NCBI GenBank assembly: GCA_013694495.1
Contig: JACDCH010000413.1
Location: 1-5,401 of the forward strand
Length of the DNA: 5,401 nt
DNA from: Acidimicrobiia bacterium
GTDB lineage: Bacteria > Actinomycetota > Acidimicrobiia > Acidimicrobiales > JACDCH01
Reading direction: 5' to 3'
Shown here: piece by piece, positions 1-5,401 of the stretch
Layout: the number at the start of each line of letters is the position of its first letter
How positions within the stretch are numbered: the first letter of the stretch is position 1
Program-made: the position numbers and the translations under genes
Notes under the pieces: model-generated
Database searches by the model: none
Told to the model about the DNA's origin: nothing
Seen by the model: only the letters and a program-made list of their open reading frames with translations

Positions 1-1
1 G

Positions 2-583
2 CTCGTGCTCGTGCCCCTCGACGGCCCGACGCCGGTCGAGAACCTCGGGTCGATGCCCCTGGCCGACGTCGCCGTCCCTCCCGGCGCGGTGGAGCTGGCT
101 CAGGGCCCCGCCGCGTTGGCCGCGCACGACGCAGCCATCGACGAGTGGCTCGCGCTCACCGCCGCCGCCCTCGTCGCCGTCGGGGCCCGCGGCCTCGAGC
201 TCGGGGTCGAGTACGTGAAGGAGCGCCGGGCGTGGGGCGTGCCCATCGGCTCGTTCCAGGCCATCTCGCACCGGCTGGCCGATTCCGCCGCCGCCCTCGA
301 CGGCGCCCGGTTGCTCGCCCACGAGGCGGCGTGGGCCCACGACGACGATCCGGCTCGCGCCGCCGAGCTGGCCGCGATGGCCTTCGCCTTCGCCTACGAG
401 TCGGCCCGCGACGCCACCTACCGGAGCCTGCACTTCCACGGCGGCTACGGGTTCATGCTCGAGTACGACATCCAGCTGTACTACCGGCGGGCCCGGGCGT
501 GGGCCACGGTCTACGGCGGGCCGCGCGAGGCGTACCGGCGGGTCACCGACAAGCGCCTCGGCCGGGCGGCGGGGGCGGTCTGA
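2..583 (+). CDS. Acyl-CoA dehydrogenase, C-terminal part (5' end outside window)
   Basis: This is the carboxy half of an acyl-CoA dehydrogenase, a flavoenzyme that introduces the alpha,beta double bond into acyl-CoA. The reading frame is open to the window edge, so the GTG at 5 is internal and the true start lies upstream; about 193 residues of an expected 350-400 are visible. Numbering from the codon at 5, the end of the middle beta domain (residues 1-30, including LADVAVP) is followed by the helical C-terminal domain. That domain has the family signatures ERRAWGVPIGSFQAISHRLAD (from residue 73) and HFHGGYGFMLEYD (from 143), which in relatives contact FAD across the subunit interface. The catalytic Glu of the medium-chain type (in YEGT) is absent: the matching stretch is VYGGP, with Tyr170 at that position in an ungapped alignment. 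The stop overlaps the next dehydrogenase start by one base (TGATG), suggesting coupled translation and a two-subunit complex. I infer that this is the supporting subunit. The substrate is unknown. Confidence 0.9.
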   Translation, partial: LVLVPLDGPTPVENLGSMPLADVAVPPGAVELAQGPAALAAHDAAIDEWLALTAAALVAVGARGLELGVEYVKERRAWGVPIGSFQAISHRLADSAAALDGARLLAHEAAWAHDDDPARAAELAAMAFAFAYESARDATYRSLHFHGGYGFMLEYDIQLYYRRARAWATVYGGPREAYRRVTDKRLGRAAGAV

Positions 584-1743
584 TGGACTTCCGGCTGGGC
601 GCCAGCGCCGAGGCGCTGCGGGCCGAGGTCCACGACTTCGTGCGCGACTTCATGACCCACGAGGTCGAGGAGCGGCTCTACCGCACGGGCGTGTCCCACG
701 ATGCCGAGTACACGGCGGCGCTGGCCGAGCGGGGGTGGCTGGCCGCCGGTTGGCCGGTCGAGTGGGGCGGCCAGGGCCGCGACCCGCTGGAGCTGCTCGT
801 CCTCGCCGAGGAGATGACCTACGTCGACGCGCCGACGATCGCGCCGACGGTCACGACGATGGTGTCCAAGGTCATCCACGCCGTCGCCACCGACGAGGTG
901 AAGCGGGAGGTGCTGCCCAAGGCCCTCGCCGGCGAGATCATCGTCGCCCTCGGCTTCAGCGAGCCCGAGGCCGGCTCCGACGTCGCCGCCGCGCAGACGA
1001 GGGCGCTGCGCGACGGCGACGAGTGGGTGATCAGCGGCCAGAAGATGTTCACCACCAACGCGCACCTCGCCGACTACGTGTTCCTGCTCACCCGCACGAA
1101 CACCGCGGTGCCGAAGCACAAGGGCCTGACGATGTTCCTCGTGCCGATGAAGCAGGACGGCATCGAGGTCCAGGCCGTCTACACGCTCTCGGGCGAGCGC
1201 ACGAACATCACCTACTTCAACGACGTACGGGTCGACGACCGCTGGCGCATCGGCGAGGTCGACCAGGGCTGGCGGGTGATGACCGTTTCGCTCCAGGATG
1301 AGCACTCGGCCGGGTTCGGCACCCGCATCGACCGCTTGGCCGAGGCCGCCGAAGCCTGGGCTCGCGACGAGGTCGACGGCGAGGGCCGCCCACGCATCGA
1401 CGACCCCGACGTGCGCGAGTGCCTGGGCCGGTGCGCGACCGACGCCGAGGTGTCGCTCCTCCTCCAGCGCCGGGCCACATGGTTGGCGGAGACAGGCACC
1501 GTGCCCGAAGCCGAGGGTCCGATGTCGAAGCTGTTCAGCTCCGAGGCCCTCGGGCGCAACGCCGAGGACCTCGTCGAGCTCATGGGCCCGGAGGCGCTGC
1601 GCAGCTACTTCGAGCCGACCGCCCCGCAGAACGGGCGCATCGAGCACACGCTGCGCTACTCGCTCGGCACGACGATCTACGCCGGCACCAGCGAGGTCCA
1701 GCGCAACATCATCGCCCAGCGCGGCCTGGGCCTCCCGCGCTGA
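583..1743 (+). CDS. Acyl-CoA dehydrogenase, FadE type (likely catalytic subunit)
   Basis: A complete 386-residue acyl-CoA dehydrogenase of normal family length, catalysing FAD-dependent alpha,beta-desaturation of an acyl-CoA in the cytoplasm. The order is an N-terminal helical domain (about 1-120), the FAD/substrate beta domain opening with GFSEPEAGSDV (124-134), the WVISGQKMFTTNA strand (148-160), and the helical C-terminal domain ending in IYAGTSEVQRNIIAQRGLGLP (from 365). In the last motif Ala367 stands where medium-chain enzymes have the catalytic Glu. Glu240 in LQDEHSAGFG instead aligns with the base used by isovaleryl- and long-chain-type dehydrogenases, so I infer that it is the active-site base. 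The ATG at 583 overlaps the preceding stop and gives the usual MDFRLG-like N terminus; the frame also runs open further upstream, but as an antisense-like shadow of gene 1. Tandem pairs like this resemble the mycobacterial FadE26-FadE27 and FadE28-FadE29 alpha2beta2 enzymes of steroid side-chain oxidation. The actual substrate cannot be read from the sequence. Confidence 0.95.
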   Translation: MDFRLGASAEALRAEVHDFVRDFMTHEVEERLYRTGVSHDAEYTAALAERGWLAAGWPVEWGGQGRDPLELLVLAEEMTYVDAPTIAPTVTTMVSKVIHAVATDEVKREVLPKALAGEIIVALGFSEPEAGSDVAAAQTRALRDGDEWVISGQKMFTTNAHLADYVFLLTRTNTAVPKHKGLTMFLVPMKQDGIEVQAVYTLSGERTNITYFNDVRVDDRWRIGEVDQGWRVMTVSLQDEHSAGFGTRIDRLAEAAEAWARDEVDGEGRPRIDDPDVRECLGRCATDAEVSLLLQRRATWLAETGTVPEAEGPMSKLFSSEALGRNAEDLVELMGPEALRSYFEPTAPQNGRIEHTLRYSLGTTIYAGTSEVQRNIIAQRGLGLPR

Positions 1744-1787
1744 CCCCATCGGCCAGACTGCCGACGCCGGCCCGTCCGGCTCGACAC

Positions 1788-1793
1788 GAGGAG
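1788..1793 (+). promoter_or_regulatory. Ribosome binding site of the small helical protein gene
   Basis: GAGGAG, six bases before the ATG at 1800, is the clearest Shine-Dalgarno sequence in the window. It decides the start of a frame that otherwise stays open far upstream inside the dehydrogenase gene. Confidence 0.75.
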
Positions 1794-1799
1794 CAGCGC

Positions 1800-2195
1800 A
1801 TGGCAGCAGGAAGCGACGAGGAGCGGGGCCGGGCAGCCGTCGGCGAGGCGTTCCGGCTGATCCAGGACGTCGGCGGGCGCTTGTCCGACGCCGCCCGCTC
1901 GATGGCCGACGACTTCGCCGCCTCGCCGGTGGCCCAGTTCGCCGAGCCCATGGCCCGGCTCGGCGCCCAGATGGCCGAGCTGTCGACCGCCTGGGTCGGG
2001 CCCGTGCGGGCGATCCTCGAGGAGCAGCAGGAGCTGATCGACACGGTCGCCGCCTGGGCCGACCAGCAGCGCCAGCTGGCCGACCGCTTCGCCGTCCTCG
2101 CCGACCGGCACCGGGCGCTCACGGCGCAGACCATGTCGGTCCTCCAGCCCATCCTCGACCAGATCGAGAAATTCAACCCCCAGCGCCCGGAGTGA
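1800..2195 (+). CDS. Small all-helical protein of unknown function (possibly phasin-like)
   Basis: A 131-residue protein that I do not recognise as a named family. It has no signal peptide, no membrane segment, no cysteine and no catalytic-looking motif. It is rich in Ala, Gln, Glu, Asp, Leu and Arg and should be almost wholly alpha-helical. Helices are plausible at about 10-42, 46-62 and 65-128, the last being a long amphipathic segment with EEQQELIDTVAAWADQQRQL and a final QPILDQIEKF. Two short breaks (ASPVAQ and WVGPV) separate them. This architecture resembles phasins and other amphipathic proteins that coat lipid or polyester granules, but equally a small coiled-coil scaffold; no sequence motif proves either. 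The start is fixed by GAGGAG at 1788-1793. It lies 56 bases after the dehydrogenase and 10 bases before the crotonase-like gene, so it is very likely in the same operon and tied to acyl-CoA or lipid metabolism. Codon use and third-position GC match the neighbours, supporting a real gene. Confidence 0.8.
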   Translation: MAAGSDEERGRAAVGEAFRLIQDVGGRLSDAARSMADDFAASPVAQFAEPMARLGAQMAELSTAWVGPVRAILEEQQELIDTVAAWADQQRQLADRFAVLADRHRALTAQTMSVLQPILDQIEKFNPQRPE

Positions 2196-2205
2196 CGCCG
2201 GGGCC

Positions 2206-3012
2206 GTGACCGATCGCTACGACGCCTTTCCCGGGCTCCGCTTCGACCGGCCCGCCGCCGGCGTCCTCCGCATCACCCTCGACGGGCCTGGCCTGAACGC
2301 CGTCGACCACGCGGTGCACCGTCAGCTGGCCGACGTGTGGCGCACCGTCGACCGCGATCCGGACACGAACGTCGCCCTGCTGCAAGGGGCGGGCACGGGG
2401 TTCTCCGCCGGCGGTTCGTTCGACATGATCGACGCGCTGATGACCGACTACGAAGTTCGACTGCAGGTGATGCGCGAGGCTCGCGACCTCGTCCACAACG
2501 TCATCGACTGCTCGAAGCCGATCGTGTCGGCGATCCACGGAGCGGCCGTCGGCGCCGGCCTGGTGGCGGGGCTGCTCGCCGACGTCTCGGTGGTGGCCCG
2601 CACGGCCCGCATCATCGACGGCCACACCCGGCTCGGCGTCGCCGCCGGCGACCACGCCGCCATCTGCTGGCCGCTCCTGTGCGGCATGGCGAAGGCCAAG
2701 TACTACCTCCTCACCTGCGACACCCTCACGGGCGAGGAGGCCGAGCGCATCGGCCTCGTGTCGCTCTGCGTCGACGACGACGAGGTGCACGATCGGGCGC
2801 TGGCGGTGGCCACCCAGCTGGCCGGCGGCGCGCAGGCCGCCCTCCGCTACACGAAGCAGACGCTCAACCACTGGTATCGCGCGCAGTCGGCCACCCTCGA
2901 TGCGTCGCTCGCCTACGAGTTCCTCGGCTTCGGCGGCCCCGACGCCCGCGAGGGTCTGGCCGCCCGCGTGGAGAAGCGGACGCCGCGGTTCGACGGACCG
3001 ACCGGCGAGTAG
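2206..3012 (+). CDS. Enoyl-CoA hydratase/isomerase family protein (crotonase fold) with altered active site
   Basis: A 268-residue crotonase-superfamily protein of normal length. Such proteins form trimers or hexamers and polarise the thioester carbonyl of acyl-CoA in an oxyanion hole. The first oxyanion-hole motif is FSAGGSFDMI (66-75) and the second HGAAVGAGLVAGLLADV (111-127). The C-terminal part has LTGEEAERIGLV (174-185) and RYTKQTLN (214-221), both typical of the family. The two general acid/base glutamates of classical enoyl-CoA hydratase (rat E144 and E164) align with Val120 and His140, so ordinary hydration is unlikely by that mechanism; Asp138, His140, Asp149 and His150 (IIDGHTRLGVAAGDH) are the polar candidates nearby. 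It may be an isomerase, hydrolase, lyase or retro-aldol type member. The GTG start at 2206 gives a family-like N terminus; no strong ribosome binding site is present, and the gene begins 10 bases after the preceding stop, so translation is probably coupled. Context supports a role in the same acyl-CoA degradation route. Confidence 0.9.
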   Translation: MTDRYDAFPGLRFDRPAAGVLRITLDGPGLNAVDHAVHRQLADVWRTVDRDPDTNVALLQGAGTGFSAGGSFDMIDALMTDYEVRLQVMREARDLVHNVIDCSKPIVSAIHGAAVGAGLVAGLLADVSVVARTARIIDGHTRLGVAAGDHAAICWPLLCGMAKAKYYLLTCDTLTGEEAERIGLVSLCVDDDEVHDRALAVATQLAGGAQAALRYTKQTLNHWYRAQSATLDASLAYEFLGFGGPDAREGLAARVEKRTPRFDGPTGE

Positions 3013-3020
3013 CGATCGGC

Positions 3021-3026
3021 CACACT
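3021..3026 (+). promoter_or_regulatory. Possible -10 element for leaderless expression of the 102-residue protein
   Basis: CACACT ends exactly six bases before the ATG at 3033. It differs from the actinobacterial -10 pattern TANNNT at one base, and its placement would put the transcription start at the A of the ATG. The upstream hexamer CCGACC (2998-3003, 17-base spacer) shares only GAC with a -35 consensus. No Shine-Dalgarno sequence precedes this gene, which fits leaderless translation. In GC-rich DNA this match could be chance. Confidence 0.25.
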
Positions 3027-3032
3027 GGGCGC

Positions 3033-3341
3033 ATGGAACTGAAGGCCGGATCCCGCTGGCGGAGCGCCGTGTGCGACACGGAGGTGGTGGTGGTCAAGCC
3101 GCCGGGCGGCGAGGTGGTCCTCGAGTGCGGGGGCGAGCCGATGCTCCCGGTCGGATCCGAGCGTCCCGACGGGGCGACGCCGGCGGCCGGGTTCGACACC
3201 GGCACCCCGATCGGCAAGCGCTTCGCTCACGAGGCAACCGGCCTCGAGCTGCTGGCCACGAAGGGCGGGGCCGGCACGCTCGCCGTCGACGGCGTCGCCG
3301 TGCCGCTGAAGGACGCGAAGCCCCTCCCCGCCTCCGACTGA
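3033..3341 (+). CDS. Conserved-looking 102-residue protein of unknown function
   Basis: A small soluble protein that I cannot assign to a named function. It begins MELKAGSRWRSAVCDTEVVVVK, is probably beta-rich (VVVVK at 18-22, EVVLECGG at 27-34, GTLAVDGVAVPL at 81-92), and ends AKPLPASD. The middle (about 38-59) is rich in Pro, Gly, Ala, Ser and Thr and looks like a flexible loop, followed by IGKRF (60-64) and GLELLATKGGAG (70-81). Cys14 and Cys32 are the only cysteines; they could form a metal or disulfide pair, but two alone are not a recognisable metal motif. There is no signal peptide or membrane segment. I have the impression of similar small actinobacterial proteins near acyl-CoA enzymes with the same N- and C-terminal motifs, but cannot verify it here. 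The ATG at 3033 lies 20 bases after the crotonase-like stop, with no Shine-Dalgarno sequence, so it may be read through from the operon or from its own start. Its stop lies in the hairpin facing kup. Confidence 0.75.
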   Translation: MELKAGSRWRSAVCDTEVVVVKPPGGEVVLECGGEPMLPVGSERPDGATPAAGFDTGTPIGKRFAHEATGLELLATKGGAGTLAVDGVAVPLKDAKPLPASD

Positions 3342-3356
3342 TCCCCCGGGGGTCAG
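3338..3356. terminator. Hairpin between convergent genes, possible bidirectional terminator
   Basis: An inverted repeat, CTGATCCCCC followed directly by GGGGGTCAG, folds into an eight-pair stem (four A/T-containing outer pairs, one T-G wobble, three G-C) with a three-base loop. The two convergent genes have their TGA stops within its two arms (3339-3341 on +, 3353-3355 on -). No run of T follows on either side, so it lacks the tail of a classical intrinsic terminator. It may act as a tail-less actinobacterial-type terminator or simply limit read-through. Confidence 0.35.
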
Positions 3357-5317
3357 ATCTCCACGTGGGTGCCGACCTCGAACACCCGGTCGGGTGGGAG
3401 GTTGAAGAACCGGGCGGCGCTGTCGGCGCCGCGGTTCAGCAGCACGAAGAGGTGCTCGAACGGCTTGGGCATCCCGGGGATGCCCTCGTCCGCGATCACC
3501 GACTCGCGGCCGATGAAATAGGTGGCGTCGTCCGGGTCGAAGCGCCAGTCGCCGAGCTCGACGCGGGCCAGGCCGAGCGGAACGTCGGGCTCCTCCATGA
3601 AGCCGAAGCTCACCACCACCTGGTGCACGTACGGCAGCACCTCGGTGACCGTCAGCCGGTCCTCCGGCGCCACCCGGGGAACATCGGTGGTCTGGACCGA
3701 GACCAGCAGCGTCGTCTCGTGCAGCACCTTGTTGTGGCGCAGGTTGTTGACCATCGCGGGCGGCGCCTGGCCGACGTCCTTGCACAGGAACACCGCCGTG
3801 CCGCCGACGCGGGTGAAGTCGTCCGCGAGCTCGCCGAGCACGGTGCCGATGGCGCGCTCGCCCTTGCGTACGCGGGCCGCCACGAGGTCCCGGCCCCGTC
3901 GCCACGTGGCCATCTGGGCCACCAGCGCGACGGCGATGAGGAGCGGGAACCAGCCGCCGTCGGGGATCTTGGGGACGTTGGCGGCGAAGAACGCGGTGTC
4001 GACGATCAGGAGAGGAGCGATCACGGCCACGGCCTTGGGGCGCGGCCAGCGCCAGCGGTCGCGGGCGACGACGTAGAAGATCACCGTGGTGATCACCATC
4101 GTCGTGGTCACCGCGATCCCGTAGGCGGCGGCCAGGTTGCTGGAGGTGCGGAACCCGAGTACCAGTCCGATGGAGCCGATCATCAGGCCCCAGTTCACCA
4201 GGGGCACGTACACCTGGCCCGCGTGCTCCCCGGACGTGTGCTGGATGGCGAGGCGAGGGAAGTAGTCCAGTTGCACGGCCTGCACGGTGAGCGAGAAGGC
4301 GCCGGAGATGAGCGCCTGGGAGGCGATCACCGAGGCCATCGTGGCGAGGAGGGCGAGGGGGGTGATGGCCCAGTCTGGGGCCATCCGGTAGAGGGGGCTC
4401 TCGACGGCCCCCGGCTCGCCGATGAGGAGCGCGGCCTGGCCGAAGTAGTTCAGCAGCAGCGCCGGCAGCACGACGCAGTACCAGACGAGCATGATCGGTC
4501 GACGCCCGAAGTGGCCCATGTCGGCGTACAGCGCCTCGCCGCCGGTCACGACGAGGAAGATGCTGCCGAGCGCGAGGAACGCCTTCCCGGGAGATGCGGC
4601 GAAGAAGTCGACGATGTGGACAGGGTTGACTGCGCCGAGTACGGCAGGGTGGTCGAGCACCTGGATGAGCCCGAGGACGCCGAGCACGCCGAACCACAGC
4701 ACCATCACCGGTCCGAACACGCGACCGACCGCCGCCGTGCCCCGCTTCTGCACGAGGAACAGCCCGGCGAGGATGGCGCAGGCGAGGGGGATGACGAAGT
4801 CCTCGAGCGCCGACGACGCGACCTTGAAGCCCTCGACCGCGCTGAGCACGGAGATGGCGGGGGTGATGAGCCCGTCGCCGTAGAGCAGGGCCGTCCCGAA
4901 CACGCCGAGGAGCACGAGGGGCCCGACCCTGCGTCCGCCGGCGCTGGGGTTCATCACCAGGGCGGTGAGGGCGAGGATCCCGCCCTCGCCGTGGTTGTCG
5001 GCTCGCATCACGAGTGCGAGGTACTTGATCGAGATGATGATCACGAGCGCCCAGAACGCGATGGAAGCGATGCCGAGGGCATTCGTCTCGTTCACCGGGA
5101 GGTGCTGGTGCTCGAACGCCTCCCGAAAAGCGTAGAGCGGGCTCGTCCCGATGTCGCCGAACACGACGCCGAGGGCGCCGAGGGCGAGCGCCGCCGTACC
5201 GACCTGGGCGCCGTGCCCGTGGCCGCCGCTGGTCGCACCCTCGCCGGTGGTGGTGGCCGCCTCGCCACCGGGCCCGCTGGGCTCGGTGGGTCCGGTGTCC
5301 GTCTCGCTCTCCGTCAT
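3353..5317 (-). CDS. kup: Kup-type potassium uptake protein
   Basis: A complete 654-residue member of the KUP/HAK/KT family, an inner-membrane K+ importer driven by proton symport. The N-terminal 37 or so residues are a hydrophilic, low-complexity Thr/Glu/Gly/Ser-rich tail that E. coli Kup lacks. The membrane part (about 40-470, roughly 12 helices) starts with GVVFGDIGTSPLY (50-62), whose Asp55 matches E. coli Asp23. It continues with MRADNHGEGGIL (104-115), LYGDGLITPAISVLSAVEG (145-163; Asp148 replaces E. coli Glu116 conservatively), TGGEALYADMGHFG (258-271; Glu261 matches Glu229) and SSNLAAAYGIAV (392-403). The cytosolic C-terminal domain (about 475-654) has GTAVFL, NLRHNKVLHE and the usual end PPDRVFEVGTHVEI. 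All key polar residues are retained, so it should be functional. The ATG at 5317 is the only convincing start, although it has no good ribosome binding site. It converges on the acyl-CoA cluster and shows no functional link to it. Confidence 0.97.
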   Translation of the reverse strand: MTESETDTGPTEPSGPGGEAATTTGEGATSGGHGHGAQVGTAALALGALGVVFGDIGTSPLYAFREAFEHQHLPVNETNALGIASIAFWALVIIISIKYLALVMRADNHGEGGILALTALVMNPSAGGRRVGPLVLLGVFGTALLYGDGLITPAISVLSAVEGFKVASSALEDFVIPLACAILAGLFLVQKRGTAAVGRVFGPVMVLWFGVLGVLGLIQVLDHPAVLGAVNPVHIVDFFAASPGKAFLALGSIFLVVTGGEALYADMGHFGRRPIMLVWYCVVLPALLLNYFGQAALLIGEPGAVESPLYRMAPDWAITPLALLATMASVIASQALISGAFSLTVQAVQLDYFPRLAIQHTSGEHAGQVYVPLVNWGLMIGSIGLVLGFRTSSNLAAAYGIAVTTTMVITTVIFYVVARDRWRWPRPKAVAVIAPLLIVDTAFFAANVPKIPDGGWFPLLIAVALVAQMATWRRGRDLVAARVRKGERAIGTVLGELADDFTRVGGTAVFLCKDVGQAPPAMVNNLRHNKVLHETTLLVSVQTTDVPRVAPEDRLTVTEVLPYVHQVVVSFGFMEEPDVPLGLARVELGDWRFDPDDATYFIGRESVIADEGIPGMPKPFEHLFVLLNRGADSAARFFNLPPDRVFEVGTHVEI

Positions 5318-5327
5318 CGCAGCGCGG

Positions 5328-5333
5328 ACGCTA
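5328..5333 (-). promoter_or_regulatory. Possible -10 element upstream of kup
   Basis: On the - strand the sequence TAGCGT matches the actinobacterial -10 pattern TANNNT and lies ten bases before the kup ATG. A transcript starting six or seven bases downstream would have almost no leader, consistent with the lack of a Shine-Dalgarno sequence there. No credible -35 hexamer is visible at 16-19 bases further upstream. The match is short and may be chance. Confidence 0.25.
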
Positions 5334-5363
5334 GGCGGCGGCGCCCGGCGCGCCCCGCACCGC

Positions 5364-5401
5364 TCAGGGAGGCAGGCCGAGCTCGGCGGTGACGGCGGCG
5401 T
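5364..5401 (-). CDS. 3' end of a possible - strand gene upstream of kup
   Basis: Reading the - strand inward from the window edge gives an open stretch whose last residues are AAVTAELGLPP, followed by TGA at 5366-5364. The residue pattern and the G/C at codon third positions look like real coding sequence ending in a typical C-terminal tail, and the stop lies 46 bases before the kup start. Only about a dozen residues are visible, so the product cannot be named, and the reading frame itself could be accidental. Confidence 0.35.
   Translation of the reverse strand, partial: AAVTAELGLPP

Noticed and set aside
145..582. Extension of the second dehydrogenase frame upstream to 145
   Set aside because: The extra 146 residues are an Arg/Pro/Gly-rich out-of-frame reading of the first dehydrogenase. 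Family-like sequence begins only at the ATG at 583.
511..1749. Long - strand open frame opposite the second acyl-CoA dehydrogenase
   Set aside because: It is antisense to a confidently identified enzyme and has the same skewed His/Arg/Asp/Leu-rich composition. Absence of stops is expected at this GC content.
1766..1780. Small GC hairpin (GCCGG, five-base loop, CCGGC) between the second dehydrogenase and the helical protein gene
   Set aside because: The stem is only five pairs with no T-tract, and such repeats are common by chance at this base composition. It is not enough to call an attenuator or terminator.
2173..2871. - strand open frame opposite the crotonase-like gene
   Set aside because: It overlaps a protein with clear crotonase motifs and has no recognisable features of its own; it is a shadow frame.
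5318..5363. Possible c-di-AMP riboswitch controlling kup
   Set aside because: Potassium transporter genes can carry such leaders, but only 46 bases separate kup from the probable upstream stop, far too short for that riboswitch, and no structured leader is visible.
2900..5392. Very long + strand open frame (830 codons) running opposite kup
   Set aside because: It lies antisense to a textbook Kup protein with all family motifs. Its translation is a repetitive Arg/Glu/Asp/His/Gly-rich composition typical of the mirror frame of GC-rich coding DNA, with no domain-like segments.

Overview
The window is very GC-rich DNA with strong third-position G/C bias, dense packing, a GTG start and several weak or absent Shine-Dalgarno sequences. 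Together with an acyl-CoA-dehydrogenase-rich lipid degradation cluster, this points to a high-GC actinobacterium; an Acidimicrobiia-like or mycobacteria-like relative is my guess, and the sequence alone does not fix the lineage.

Layout: positions 2-3341 carry five co-directional + strand genes. First is the 3' part of an acyl-CoA dehydrogenase (2-583), which overlaps by one base a complete second acyl-CoA dehydrogenase (583-1743). A 56-base gap with a good ribosome binding site leads to a small all-helical protein of unknown function (1800-2195). Next come a crotonase-fold enoyl-CoA hydratase/isomerase-like protein (2206-3012) and, 20 bases later, a 102-residue protein of unknown function (3033-3341). 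On the opposite strand, converging on this cluster, is a complete Kup-type potassium transporter (3353-5317). Only 11 bases separate the two facing stop codons, and both stops lie in the arms of a small hairpin. Upstream of kup, the last 38 bases probably hold the 3' end of another - strand gene.

How the genes may work together: the two dehydrogenases look like the two subunits of an actinobacterial heteromeric FadE complex of the kind used on bulky or branched acyl-CoA such as steroid side chains. Only the second has a plausible catalytic glutamate. The crotonase-like protein would act on a CoA thioester in the same pathway, but the two classical enoyl-CoA hydratase glutamates are both replaced, so simple hydration is doubtful. 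The small helical protein sits between these enzymes and could be an accessory or phasin-like factor; this is inference. Kup is a stand-alone potassium uptake system with no evident link to the lipid cluster.

No mobile element, CRISPR array, RNA gene or obvious horizontal-transfer signature was seen. The points most worth a second look are the catalytically altered enzymes and the two small uncharacterised proteins.
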